NCBI GenBank assembly: GCA_028383305.1
Contig: JAOEVD010000009.1
Span: 1 to 64,000, forward strand
DNA length: 64,000 bases
Direction: 5' to 3'
Source: Candidatus Puniceispirillum sp.
GTDB taxonomy: Bacteria > Pseudomonadota > Alphaproteobacteria > Puniceispirillales > Puniceispirillaceae
Shown: positions 42,567 through 51,687 of the stretch, piece by piece
Position numbering within the stretch: position 1 is the stretch's first letter
Layout: the number at the start of each line of letters is the position of its first letter
Notes under the pieces: generated by a model
Seen by the model: the letters and a program-made list of their open reading frames with translations, nothing else
Databases searched by the model: none
Told to the model about the DNA's origin: nothing
Position numbers and translations under genes: made by a program

Positions 42567-43499
42567 ATGAATATGCCACGCATCGCCGTTGTTGGCACAG
42601 GCGCAATGGGGTCGGTCTATGCAGGGCTGTTCGCCGAAGCCGGATATCAAACATCGGTTGTTGATCTTTGGCAGGAACATATGACCGCCATTGGCAAAAC
42701 GGGTCTTCATTTAGAAGGCGCGAGTGGTGACCGGGTTATCGGCGGCATTAACGCGGTTCATCAGATTGCCGATCTTGGCCCGATTGATCTTTATGTGATT
42801 GCCACCAAGGCCAATGGCGTTGCTGAGGCTGCGGCAGAAATTGCCAAAGTCATGCAGCCGGACTCGCTGGTTCTGACGATCCAGAACGGGCTTGGTGCTG
42901 GCGAGAGGATTGCCCAATATATGCCAACCGATAATGTGTTGCTTGGCGTTGCTGAAGGTTTTGGTGCTTCAATCAAGGGGCCGGGTCATATTCATCATAA
43001 TGCGATGCGGCAAATCCGGATTGGTGAAATGGGTGGCGGCATGACAGATCGGCTGGTCTGGGTTGAATCGCTTTGGCAGGCTGCCGGTTTCAAGGCCACC
43101 GCCTTTGCCGATATTCATCAACTTGTTTGGGAAAAATTCATCTGCAATGTGATGTGCAGCGCGCCATCGGTGGCGTTTGACTGCACAATTGGCGAGCTTT
43201 TCAATGATGAAGATAGGCGCATTGTTGCGCTTGGCTGTATGCTTGAAGCCTATGAAATTGGGCTGGCAAAAAAGATTACCTTTTCCTTTGATGACGCGGT
43301 TGCCTATGGGGTTAAATTTGCGGCTGATATGCCACATGCCAGCCCGTCAATGCGGCTTGACCATCTTGCTGGCAAGCGATCTGAAATTGATGCCATCAAT
43401 GGTATGGTGCCGGTGCTTGGGCGTGAGATGGGAATCAAGACACCCTATAATGACACATTAGTGGCGTTGGTGCGGGCCCGCGAAGCCAGCTTTGCCTAG
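42567..43499 (+). CDS. Ketopantoate reductase-family dehydrogenase
   Basis: NADPH-dependent ApbA/PanE family enzyme, about 310 residues. Rossmann motif AVVGTGAMGSVYAGLFAEAG, LYVIATKANG, LTIQNGLGAGERIA (catalytic-region Asn), VWEKFICNVMCSAPSVAF with the family's Lys, and the C-terminal MRLDHLAGKRSEIDAINGMV (the substrate-binding Ser is replaced by Leu-Asp). This last change and the catabolic neighbours suggest another 2-oxo or 3-hydroxy acid rather than ketopantoate. GTG at 42543 is an alternative start with its own GAGG site. Confidence 0.78.
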   Translation: MNMPRIAVVGTGAMGSVYAGLFAEAGYQTSVVDLWQEHMTAIGKTGLHLEGASGDRVIGGINAVHQIADLGPIDLYVIATKANGVAEAAAEIAKVMQPDSLVLTIQNGLGAGERIAQYMPTDNVLLGVAEGFGASIKGPGHIHHNAMRQIRIGEMGGGMTDRLVWVESLWQAAGFKATAFADIHQLVWEKFICNVMCSAPSVAFDCTIGELFNDEDRRIVALGCMLEAYEIGLAKKITFSFDDAVAYGVKFAADMPHASPSMRLDHLAGKRSEIDAINGMVPVLGREMGIKTPYNDTLVALVRAREASFA

Positions 43500-43540
43500 C
43501 CGCAATCCGCGGTTTTCGCCAGCCTTTATAATTGTACCGA

Positions 43541-45157
43541 CTAGAGTTTCATGGGTATGAATTTTGGTGCGGCCTGCCCATCAATCAACACATTCAACAC
43601 GGTTGGCCCCTGCGTTGCGCTGGCGGTGCGAAGCGCGGTATCCAGATCATCATCTGGCCCCACATTTTGTCCCTGTGCGCCAAGCCCGATCGCGGCCGCG
43701 GCATAATCGGCCTTTTCATCAAGATCGCAGCCATAGACACGATCTGATCCATAGGTGTCAATCTGGATTTGCACCTCAGCATTCCAGCGATAATCATTGC
43801 CAATGATTGCCGTGATATTGGCGTTTGTTCTGACCGCGGTATGGATTTCACCAAGATAGAAACCGGCGGTTCCATCGCCCATGACCAGAAAAATTTCGGC
43901 ATCGGGGCAGGCAATGCTGGCGCCAATCGCATAGGCAATGCCGCCACCAATCGCGCCTGATGGCCCATTGATCATGCGGCGCGGGGCAATGCAGCCAGCC
44001 TGCACCCATTGACAGAATTCGCCGCCATCGGCGATGAGAATTGGTGATGCCGCCTGATTGATGGCAAATTGCAATTGCGCGGTAAGCGCGGCTGGATGGC
44101 GGCCTTGATCGCCTGCCTGCCATGCTAGGCGGCGGGTGATTGATGCGGTGACTGCAGCTGGCCAATCGGCATCACAAACGGTAATTTTCTGATCAGTAAT
44201 CGCTGTGGCAAGCTGATTCATGCTGGCGGGAATATTGCCGGTACGCATAAGCGAGATTGGATGATCGTCATGGGCTGGCATCGGCGCGGTTTGATCGTCG
44301 GTCAGGATCGAAATGATTGGCGTGCCTTTGGTAATGCGGCCGCGGGCATGAAGGCCGGTTGAATAATCGGCTAGCTTGCCAAGGTGAATAATCAGATCGG
44401 CCGATTTCAGCACCGTGGTTAAATCGCCATAAAAACTATCGGAAAGGCCGCGTGCTGATTCAAGACAGATAATCGGCAATCCTAATGCCGCCTCAAGTGC
44501 GACATTGGCGGCTGGCTGTCGGGTGCGATTTGCCTGTGGACCCGTTATGATAAGCGGATGTTTGGCCGCATCAATCGCCTTGATGACGGTTTCAAGATCG
44601 CTTTGGCGCATGGCACTAGCTGGCGGCAAGCTTAGGTTCTTGGCAGCGTCAAGGCCGGTTGTTTGCGATAATAGATCAAAGGCAAGTGCCAAATGTGTTG
44701 GGCCGGGCGTGCCGCCAAGCGCGGTTGCAATGCAATGATCGAGATCGGATAATATTGCCGCAGCATTTTCTGGCCGTGCCGAATATTTGGTGATTGGCGC
44801 GGTGATCGCGCATTGATCAAGTTCCTGAAAGCCGCCGCGTCCGTCCATGCCAAAACCGGCATCACCGCTGATAAGCAAGATCGGGGTTTCTGATCGCGCT
44901 GCCGAATAAAGTGCTGATACCGCGTTCAGCAATCCGGGCCCCGCTGTTACCAGTGCCACGCCAAGCTTGCCCGATAGCTGGGCATAGGCTTCGGCCATAT
45001 AGACGGCGGCGCCTTCATGGCGGGTATGGATGATGCGGATATTCGCATCAATACACGCATCATAAAGCGGCATGATCTGATTGCCGGAAAGGCTGAAAAT
45101 TACCTCAACCCCTTTATTGGCAAGCGTTTGAATAAGAGCAGAAGAAGCTGAAGACAT
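43541..45157 (-). CDS. Thiamine-diphosphate enzyme, acetolactate synthase-like
   Basis: A 538-residue ThDP protein. The catalytic Glu48 is in RHEGAAVYMAEAY, the middle FAD-like domain follows, and the ThDP motif begins GDGTAGFYLGEI and ends NDYRWN. The family covers acetolactate synthase, oxalyl-CoA decarboxylase, 2-hydroxyacyl-CoA lyase and benzoylformate decarboxylase. Acetolactate synthase is unlikely as the regulatory subunit is absent, and the GGFQELDQ segment is seen in several of the lyases. ATG at 45157 is preferred. It is divergent from an IlvD/Edd dehydratase gene, so the two may act on related hydroxy- or oxo-acids. Confidence 0.82.
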   Translation of the reverse strand: MSSASSALIQTLANKGVEVIFSLSGNQIMPLYDACIDANIRIIHTRHEGAAVYMAEAYAQLSGKLGVALVTAGPGLLNAVSALYSAARSETPILLISGDAGFGMDGRGGFQELDQCAITAPITKYSARPENAAAILSDLDHCIATALGGTPGPTHLALAFDLLSQTTGLDAAKNLSLPPASAMRQSDLETVIKAIDAAKHPLIITGPQANRTRQPAANVALEAALGLPIICLESARGLSDSFYGDLTTVLKSADLIIHLGKLADYSTGLHARGRITKGTPIISILTDDQTAPMPAHDDHPISLMRTGNIPASMNQLATAITDQKITVCDADWPAAVTASITRRLAWQAGDQGRHPAALTAQLQFAINQAASPILIADGGEFCQWVQAGCIAPRRMINGPSGAIGGGIAYAIGASIACPDAEIFLVMGDGTAGFYLGEIHTAVRTNANITAIIGNDYRWNAEVQIQIDTYGSDRVYGCDLDEKADYAAAAIGLGAQGQNVGPDDDLDTALRTASATQGPTVLNVLIDGQAAPKFIPMKL

Positions 45158-45341
45158 TGCAGGACTCGATAAAACTGAAAAGGCCAATGCCGGTTACAGG
45201 ACAAGGGTGAGACAAAGTTTGGCGCATTGGCGTGGCGCTATCAAGCGAAAAGCGTTTGGCCGATTAATTGTTGGCAAGGGGGTGAAAAAACTGCAAACCA
45301 AATCGCCCATTCCTTGCTATAGTTTTCGAATTATCTAATTT

Positions 45342-47081
45342 ATGAGGCATGACATGATTGACCAGCAAAAAAGCATGAAGCGCGGCCTGACCCGATATGG
45401 CGATGAGGCATTTTCGCTTTATCTTCGCAAGGCCTTTATCAAGGCAATGGGCTATAGCGATGATGCGCTGGCGCGTCCGGTGATTGGCATTGCCAACACC
45501 TATTCCGATTATAATGCCTGCCATGCCAATGTGCCAAAGCTGGTCGAGGCGGTGAAACGCGGGGTCATGCTTGCCGGTGGCTTGCCAATGGAGTTTCCGA
45601 CAATTTCATTGCATGAGGCCTTTGCCTTTCCAACAAGCATGTATTTTCGCAATCTGATGGCAATGGATACTGAAGAAATGATCGGCGCCCTGCCAATGGA
45701 TGCTTGTGTGCTGATTGGCGGCTGCGACAAAACCGTGCCGGCCCAGCTGATGGCGGCGGCCAGTGCCGATGTGCCAGCCATTCAGCTTGTTACCGGTCCG
45801 ATGTTGTCGGGAACCGTTGGTGATCAGCGCGTTGGCGCCTGCACCGATTGCCGCCGGTTCTGGGGTGATTATCGTGGTGGGCGCATCAATGACGCCGAAA
45901 TTAATGAAATTGAAGGCAAGCTGGTGCCAACCGCGGGAACATGCGGGGTGATGGGAACGGCAAGCACGATGGCCTGCATGACCGAGGCACTTGGCATGAT
46001 GTTGCCCGGGGGTGCAACAATTCCGGCGGTGGCGGCAGATCGGTTGCGCCATGCCGAAATGGTTGGCGCGCGCGCAATGGCTTTGGCGGCAGATCAAATA
46101 CGCCCGTCACAGATTATGACGCCAAAATCATTTGAAAATGCCTTGCGGGTGTTGCTGGCAATTGGCGGATCAACCAATGGCATTATCCATCTGACCGCGA
46201 TGGCAGGACGGCTTGGCATCGAGGTTGATTTACCGGCCTTTGATGCGCTTGGTGCTGATACGCCGGTGCTTGTTGATCTAAAGCCAAATGGCCAATTCTA
46301 TATGGATGATCTGCACCGCGCCGGTGGCATGGCGCCAATCCTGCGCGCGCTAAAGCCGCTTTTGCACCTTGATTGCGTGACGGTCACAGGCCGAACGCTT
46401 GGCGAAGAAATTGATGCGATGCCAGCGGCCTTTCCGCAAATGGTGGTTCGCAGTCTTGATGATCCGATTCACGCTGGTGGTGGTATTGCCTTTTTGCGCG
46501 GCAGTCTGGCGGGGGATGGGGCAATTATCAAACAATCGGCCTGTTCATCTGATTTATTAACACATCAGGGGCCGGCACTGGTTTTTGATTCATTGGAAGA
46601 TTTGGCGAATCGTATTGATATGGCTGATCTTGATGTCACCAAAGACAGTGTTTTGATCCTTCGAAATGCCGGGCCGAAAGGCGCGCCGGGCATGCCCGAG
46701 GCAGGTTATATTCCGATCCCGAAAAAGCTGGCAACAGCTGGGGTTAAGGATATGGTTCGGATATCGGATTGCCGGATGAGCGGTACCGCCTTTGGAACGA
46801 TTGTTCTTCATGCCAGCCCCGAGGCCGCGATTGGGGGGCCATTGGCGCTGGTTGAAACGGGTGATCAAATCTGGCTTGATGTGCCAAATCGCAGGCTTGA
46901 ACTGCTAGTGCCTGATGATGAAATTGAAAGCCGCCGCACCACTTGGCAGCCGCCGGCAACGGTGAAGGCCGATCGCGGCTATAAAAAACTATATATGGAT
47001 CAGGTCAATCAGGCAGGCGAAGGGGTTGATTTTGACTTTATGACCAAGCGCCCCTTTGCCGCAAAAACGCCAATTTCGTAA
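45342..47081 (+). CDS. IlvD/Edd-family hydroxyacid or sugar-acid dehydratase
   Basis: Iron-sulfur dehydratase, 579 residues. The cluster and metal cysteines lie in LIGGCDKTVPAQL, GACTDCRRFW and TAGTCGVMGTASTMACM. The substrate segments AIGGSTNGIIHL and ISDCRMSGTAFGTIVLH also fit. The SLHEAFAFPTSMYFRNL loop and the length match the L-arabinonate/D-xylonate dehydratase branch better than biosynthetic IlvD. Products would be 2-keto-3-deoxy acids. A ThDP enzyme is divergent, 184 bases away, within which I found no clear promoter. Substrate unproven. Confidence 0.85.
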   Translation: MRHDMIDQQKSMKRGLTRYGDEAFSLYLRKAFIKAMGYSDDALARPVIGIANTYSDYNACHANVPKLVEAVKRGVMLAGGLPMEFPTISLHEAFAFPTSMYFRNLMAMDTEEMIGALPMDACVLIGGCDKTVPAQLMAAASADVPAIQLVTGPMLSGTVGDQRVGACTDCRRFWGDYRGGRINDAEINEIEGKLVPTAGTCGVMGTASTMACMTEALGMMLPGGATIPAVAADRLRHAEMVGARAMALAADQIRPSQIMTPKSFENALRVLLAIGGSTNGIIHLTAMAGRLGIEVDLPAFDALGADTPVLVDLKPNGQFYMDDLHRAGGMAPILRALKPLLHLDCVTVTGRTLGEEIDAMPAAFPQMVVRSLDDPIHAGGGIAFLRGSLAGDGAIIKQSACSSDLLTHQGPALVFDSLEDLANRIDMADLDVTKDSVLILRNAGPKGAPGMPEAGYIPIPKKLATAGVKDMVRISDCRMSGTAFGTIVLHASPEAAIGGPLALVETGDQIWLDVPNRRLELLVPDDEIESRRTTWQPPATVKADRGYKKLYMDQVNQAGEGVDFDFMTKRPFAAKTPIS

Positions 47082-47351
47082 CTGATTGGCGATGATGCCG
47101 TTAGCGTTTGGAAGCGGATCATAACTTGTTTTTTCCACCTGTTTTTTACCATTTTTGGATGAAACGGCTTGTTTCTATTTATTCTGAATTATCTAAGATG
47201 CCGAAAGATCTGAAATGCACTATTTGACAAGCATGTGTTGCGACAAAATAGTATACAATAATGATTATTTAAGATACAATTTGGATTCATTTGACTATGG
47301 CGGTTCCGCGCGAGCGTTGGTTCTGGCGTTCAATAACAACCATCGGACGGA
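47082..47351. promoter_or_regulatory. Long AT-rich spacer with a candidate promoter
   Basis: The first half of a 551-base gap. TTGACA (47224-47229) followed after 19 bases by TAGTAT resembles a stretched sigma-70 promoter reading toward the CoA-transferase at 47633. Otherwise the stretch holds nothing I recognise. The second half contains a gene remnant. Confidence 0.3.
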
Positions 47352-47618
47352 ATGATGAAATCAATGGCTGCTTTTGAGCATCTTGCTGTTGCAAATGTTG
47401 CGTCTATCGATTTTTGCAGTGGCAGTAGCGTTGCGAATGCAGGTAACGAATTTCGGGGCGACAAGCCAATTGAGTAGATGATCCACTCATCTTATGGTGG
47501 TGGCGCTGATGTGACCATGCAGATGACGTTGTTCTGGACGCGCCGCGCGCGAAAAGCTGATATGTTTGCCAGCCCTGACAGCCTTCGCCGTGACTTATGT
47601 AAAATTTTGCCGATCTGA
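47352..47618 (+). pseudogene. Decayed N-terminal fragment, probably a tricarboxylate-transport (TctC-like) binding protein
   Basis: A frame from ATG 47352/47355 runs to TGA at 47616 with one in-frame TAG at 47475-47477. Reading across the TAG gives RGDKPIE-stop-MIHSSYGGGADV. If the stop replaces Trp (TGG to TAG), this equals the KPIEW-(hydrophobic)-GGG-x-D signature found at the mature start of TctC/Bug-family receptors. The product then ends after about 87 codons, far short of the usual 320. The assignment rests on this short motif and is tentative. Confidence 0.4.
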
Positions 47619-47632
47619 TTGTGGAGACCATT

Positions 47633-48862
47633 ATGACCAATCCATCAAACACCAAAAGTAACGCCGACCAGATTGGCACAAGAACCCCGCTTGCCAGCAC
47701 CGCGCTAAAAGATTATCTGGTGCTTGATCTAACGCGTGTTCGTTCGGGGCCGACCTGTGTTCGCCAGCTTGCCGATTGGGGCGCTGATGTGATCAAGATT
47801 GAAACCCCGTCAGATGGCGCCGAGCTTGGTGGACCCCGTCAAGGACCAGATTTCCAGAATCTGCATCGCAATAAGCGCAGCTTGACCTTAAATCTGAAAA
47901 GTGAGTTTGGCATGAAAATTTTCCGCCAGCTTGCTGATAAGGCCGATGTGATCGTTGAAAATTTCCGCCCTGACGTAAAAACCCGTCTTGGCATTGATTA
48001 TGAAACCTTGTCGAAAACCAACCCGCGTCTGGTCTATGCGTCAATTTCCGGATTTGGTCAGGATGGCCCGTATAGTGGCCGTCCGGGCTTTGATCAGATT
48101 GCGCAGGGTATGGGCGGCCTGATGTCGATCACCGGCGCACCGGACCAAGGCCCGATGCGGGTTGGCATTCCGATTGCTGATTTATGCGCTGGCCTATTTG
48201 CGGCGCAGGGTGTTTTCATTGCGCTTTTAGAGCGTGCCCATTCGGGTCAGGGACAGTGGGTTCAGACCTCGCTTTTGCAGGCGCAGATGTTCATGCTGGA
48301 TTTTCAAGCCGCACGTTATCTAATGGATGGTGATATCGCCAAACAGGCTGGCAATAACCACCCAACCTCAATTCCGACGGGTGTTTTTGAAACTAGCGAT
48401 GGCTATATGAATATCGCGGTTGCTGGCGAGGTGATTTGGGAAAGATTTGCCGCTGGGCTTGGCCGCGAAGATTGGATTACCAACCCCGATTACGCAACCA
48501 GCTCTGACCGGTCTAAAAACCGTGATGCGCTGAATGCCGAAATCAATGCGATTACCCGCGATAAAACAACTGCGGCATGGATTGATATTTTGAATGATGC
48601 AGGTGTACCGGCTGGTGAAATCAACAATATTGGTCAGGCGTTTGAGAATCCGCAGGTTAAACATCTTGGCTTGGCGCAGCCGGTCAAAAGCCATGAGCGT
48701 GGCGACACCCATCTTGTTGGTCAGCCAATCATGATGAGCCGGACACCAAGCCATATTGCCTCGCCGCCGCCACTTGCCGGTGATCATGCTGATGATATTC
48801 TGTCAACACTTGGCTATAGTGCTGAAGACATTGCCGCGCTTCGCGACGCCAAGACGATCTAA
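47633..48862 (+). CDS. CaiB/BaiF family III CoA-transferase (second of three)
   Basis: 409 residues with LDLTRVRSGPTCVRQLADWGADVIKIE, NLHRNKRSLTLNL, ISGFGQDGPYSGRPGFDQI, presumed catalytic Asp183 in IPIADLCAGLFAA and GVPAGEINNIGQAFENPQV near the end. ATG at 47633 follows GTGGAGACC. An enoyl-CoA hydratase is 61 bases downstream, so together they could activate an unsaturated acid and hydrate it. Substrate unknown; formyl-CoA- or succinyl-CoA-dependent transfer is typical. Confidence 0.88.
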   Translation: MTNPSNTKSNADQIGTRTPLASTALKDYLVLDLTRVRSGPTCVRQLADWGADVIKIETPSDGAELGGPRQGPDFQNLHRNKRSLTLNLKSEFGMKIFRQLADKADVIVENFRPDVKTRLGIDYETLSKTNPRLVYASISGFGQDGPYSGRPGFDQIAQGMGGLMSITGAPDQGPMRVGIPIADLCAGLFAAQGVFIALLERAHSGQGQWVQTSLLQAQMFMLDFQAARYLMDGDIAKQAGNNHPTSIPTGVFETSDGYMNIAVAGEVIWERFAAGLGREDWITNPDYATSSDRSKNRDALNAEINAITRDKTTAAWIDILNDAGVPAGEINNIGQAFENPQVKHLGLAQPVKSHERGDTHLVGQPIMMSRTPSHIASPPPLAGDHADDILSTLGYSAEDIAALRDAKTI

Positions 48863-48923
48863 ATCAAAGATCTGAAAACCCAGCCCATTTACAAGGCCGA
48901 CCAATCAAAGGATATGCCGAACC

Positions 48924-49709
48924 ATGACTGATAAAATCATTGTGAAACAATCAGGTGCCATCGCCCGAATCATTTTTAACCAGCCCGAAAAGCGCAATGC
49001 GGTATCGCTTGAAATGTGGGAAGCGGTTGAGGTTGCGCTTGATAAATTTGCGGCTGATAAAGATGTGCGTGTGCTGATTCTGTCAGGTGCCGGTGGCAAG
49101 GCCTTTGTGTCGGGCGCTGATATTTCCAAATTTGAAAGCGAGCGTGCCAGTGCCGATGGTGTGGCGCGTTATAACGCCACCACCAAACGCGTCTATGACA
49201 AGGTCGAAGCATTCCCGAAACCAACGATTGCGCAGATTGACGGTTTTTGTGTCGGCGGCGGCATGGCGCTTGCCGTATGTTGCGATATTCGTATTTGCGG
49301 GCAGGGATCAAATTTTGCCATTCCGGCAGCGCGGCTTGGGCTTGGTTATGGGTTCCTTGGCATTAACCGGCTTGCCAATCTTGTTGGCCCTGCCTTTACC
49401 AAGGAAATCTTTTTCACCGCACGCCGGTTCGATGCAGAAGAAGCGCGGATCATGGGGCTGGTGAATCGGATTGTTGAAGATGGCGCAGTCGAAGCGGCAG
49501 CCGATGAAATGGCAACAACCATCACTGGCAATGCGCCTATGACCGTTGATGCGGTAAAATTCATTGCCAATCAAACACGCAAGGACGAAAGCCAGCGTGA
49601 TCTGGCCACATGCGAAGCAATGGTTCAGGCATGTTTCGACAGTGCTGATTATATTGAAGGCCGCCGTGCCTTTATGGAAAAGCGCAAGCCGGTTTGGACA
49701 GGAAGCTGA
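48924..49709 (+). CDS. Enoyl-CoA hydratase/isomerase family protein
   Basis: A 261-residue crotonase. It shows ARIIFNQPEKRNAVSLEMWEA, the oxyanion segment GKAFVSGADISKFE, IDGFCVGGGMALAVCCDIRI, AARLGLGYGFLGINRLANLVGP and FFTARRFDAEEARIMGLVNRI. The second catalytic acid position reads GYGFLG rather than the usual P-GxGG-T, so plain hydratase activity is uncertain and other crotonase reactions are possible. It follows the CoA-transferase on the same strand. Confidence 0.85.
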   Translation: MTDKIIVKQSGAIARIIFNQPEKRNAVSLEMWEAVEVALDKFAADKDVRVLILSGAGGKAFVSGADISKFESERASADGVARYNATTKRVYDKVEAFPKPTIAQIDGFCVGGGMALAVCCDIRICGQGSNFAIPAARLGLGYGFLGINRLANLVGPAFTKEIFFTARRFDAEEARIMGLVNRIVEDGAVEAAADEMATTITGNAPMTVDAVKFIANQTRKDESQRDLATCEAMVQACFDSADYIEGRRAFMEKRKPVWTGS

Positions 49710-49744
49710 CGCGAAAAAGCCTGTCATGATCATCTGTTTTATCT

Positions 49745-49770
49745 AAGAAATTTACCCGAGAAATTTACCC
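49745..49770. repeat. 13-bp tandem duplication (12/13)
   Basis: AAGAAATTTACCC and GAGAAATTTACCC lie head to tail at 49745-49757 and 49758-49770 in the convergent spacer between the hydratase and SDR genes. A degraded third copy follows. Confidence 0.75.
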
Positions 49771-49851
49771 AAAAAACTTACCTGAATATCCACGCTTGGG
49801 ATTCCGTTTGGCATCGCGCATAAAAAACCGGATGTTACGTTTTGAGTTTGC

Positions 49852-50601
49852 TTAGAATTGCATCACCACGCCGCCATTGATCTGCAGCATTTGGCCATTC
49901 ACAAAACCACCATTTTCCGAACAAAGATAGGCAACCATGCCGCCGATATCTTCGGCATTACCAAGCCGGCCTGATGGGTTGGCTTTTAATAGCGCCGAAA
50001 ATTTTGCATCTGTGGCAATATCTACATGATTTGCCGGAAATGTGCCGGGTGCGATGATATTCGCGGTGATGCCGTTGGTACCAAACTCAACCGCAAAGGC
50101 CTTGGTCAACCCCCAAACCGCATGTTTGGCAACCGATACGGCCGATGCCCCTGGATAGCCACGTTGGGCATTCATGCCGGAAAAGCTGATGATGCGTCCC
50201 CAACTATTGGCAATCATGCCTGGCAGGATCATGCGCGACAACCAGATGGCTGCATTCAAATCGACATCCATGACCTGTTGCCAATCATCTTCGCTGACAT
50301 CAAGAAATGGCCCATGCGGACGAATGGCGGCGTTATTGACAAGAACATCAATCCGGCTGAAATGGTCAATACCTGCCTTGGCAACGGCTTCGGCTTCGGT
50401 CTTGATGCCGACATTGCCCATTGCCACAAGCGCATTGACACCATGTTCGCGCATTTCGGCGGCAACGGCTTCGGCGGCGTCACGATTACGGCTGCCATTC
50501 ACGATGATGTTAAATCCGGCTTGTGCCAGCTGGCTGGCGATGCCACGGCCGATATTCTGTCCTGATCCTGTGATCAGGGCGGTTTTTCTGTCACTATGCA
50601 T
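49852..50601 (-). CDS. Short-chain dehydrogenase/reductase with altered active site
   Basis: A 249-residue SDR. Cofactor motif ALITGSGQNIGRGIASQLA (TGxxxGxG variant), VNNAAIRPHGPF (NNAG variant), IISFSGMNAQRGYPG (catalytic Ser) and C-terminal NGQMLQINGGVVM are present. At the YxxxK motif the sequence is VSVAK: the catalytic Tyr is replaced by Val while the Lys is kept. A similar HVSxAK form seems to occur in a branch of the family, so this may be a divergent subfamily and not a mutation. ATG at 50601 follows AGAGGT. Function unassigned. Confidence 0.82.
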   Translation of the reverse strand: MHSDRKTALITGSGQNIGRGIASQLAQAGFNIIVNGSRNRDAAEAVAAEMREHGVNALVAMGNVGIKTEAEAVAKAGIDHFSRIDVLVNNAAIRPHGPFLDVSEDDWQQVMDVDLNAAIWLSRMILPGMIANSWGRIISFSGMNAQRGYPGASAVSVAKHAVWGLTKAFAVEFGTNGITANIIAPGTFPANHVDIATDAKFSALLKANPSGRLGNAEDIGGMVAYLCSENGGFVNGQMLQINGGVVMQF

Positions 50602-50968
50602 TTTTACCTCTGTGATAAATTCATTGAAACTATAACCGCCTGGGATGCGAGCCAGCAATCAAGATGGCTCAGAAATTGGCAAAGATGAAAATGACGCCAG
50701 AACTGACCGCTCTCAGATTAGGCATCTGACCCCCGAAATGCCAGCGCAAATTGGATGAAATAAGCAGTTTTGTGTTGCTAGAAATCGGTCGTTGATCGGG
50801 CTTTTGCCGTCTTTCAATCAAATGGCAAAAACGCGATGAATTCATAGCGAAATCAGCGTGGTGATTGAGCATATTCGCTATAGACAAACCGCCATCATGG
50901 TGCAATTCTTGAGGCTGATTTTGCGCTATTTTTGGCATTTTTTGAGTTAAAATAAATGAGTTTTAAAC
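50602..50968. other. Spacer without recognised gene
   Basis: The 367 bases upstream of the SDR hold only frames that resemble no family (an 89-codon minus-strand frame included). Together with the remnant that follows, the region appears to be decaying DNA. The SDR promoter must lie at its left end. Confidence 0.5.
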
Positions 50969-51110
50969 ATGAAGGTTTTCCCTTTTGGCGCGGAAATCGC
51001 GACTGATATTTTGGATGTTGATTCTGCCAAACCGTAAGGTTTTGCATCGTCGTGATGGCTTTGACCTAAATCTGCGCCGCATCATTCACCGGACCCCGCT
51101 GCAAGGCCGA
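50969..51110 (+). pseudogene. Remnant of a TauD/TfdA-type 2-oxoglutarate dioxygenase
   Basis: Two pieces of a dioxygenase-like protein lie side by side in different frames. At 50969-51037 the frame starts MKVFPFGAEIATDIL, like the N-terminus (PxGAEI..xDL) of TauD/TfdA enzymes, and stops after 22 codons. At about 51036-51110 a second frame reads VLHRRDGFDLNLRRIIHRT, like the C-terminal end (LHRxDGFDPxxRRLMHRT) of the same family. The roughly 230-residue middle, including the iron-binding HxD, is missing. An internal deletion plus frameshift is the simplest explanation. Confidence 0.5.
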
Positions 51111-51216
51111 AGCCTGATTGCGGCTAACATAATTTCAATTTTTCACAAGGCCGGTTCTGGTCTTGCTGATATCCAGTCTTTTTCTTTTTCATGACAGATC
51201 TTTAGGAGATTTTATT

Positions 51217-51678
51217 TTGTCAAATGAACGTAAGGTCGATCCGGCAGAGGTTCGCGATCACATTGACTCCATTCTAGGAAGCTATGAGCAGGTTTTTGAA
51301 AAATTCTTCCTGTCCAAATTTATGGGGCTTAACTTTGACTATCTTCCGCATGAGGCCGCCGATGCCGATAAGGATCATCTTCGGGTCACTTTTGAAGTCA
51401 ATGAAATGCTGATGAATCCGCAAGGGTCGTTGCATGGCGGCATCATGGCGTCTGTGATGGATATCTCGATGGGGCATCTTCTGGGCAAAACAATTGGCAT
51501 GGGCATCACCATCGAAATGAAAACCCAATATCTTCGCCCGGCGAAAAAGGGACTTGCCATAGTTGAGGGTCGTTTTATCAAAAAAGGCCGTACCTTATCC
51601 TTTATGGAAAGCCGACTTTGGGGAAGTGACGGCAAGCTTGCTGCGGTTGCAACCGCGACTTGGAAAATGCCAAGCTAG
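51217..51678 (+). CDS. Hotdog-fold thioesterase, PaaI family
   Basis: Hydrolyses acyl-CoA thioesters, commonly of aromatic or short acids; cytoplasmic tetramer in the family. The 153-residue product contains the hotdog helix motif NPQGSLHGGIMASVMDISMGHLL (residues about 65-87) and the strand TIEMKTQYLRPAKKGLAIVEG, KKGRTLSFMESRLW. The frame is open from 51163 but TTG at 51217 has an ideal TAGGAG site eight bases upstream, and the codons before it look non-coding. Two strong hairpins follow the gene. Confidence 0.85.
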   Translation: MSNERKVDPAEVRDHIDSILGSYEQVFEKFFLSKFMGLNFDYLPHEAADADKDHLRVTFEVNEMLMNPQGSLHGGIMASVMDISMGHLLGKTIGMGITIEMKTQYLRPAKKGLAIVEGRFIKKGRTLSFMESRLWGSDGKLAAVATATWKMPS

Positions 51679-51687
51679 TGAAAAATG

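Noticed and set aside
50669-50938. 89-codon minus-strand frame as a small gene
   Set aside because: No ribosome site, no recognisable family, and it lies in a spacer holding decayed sequence.
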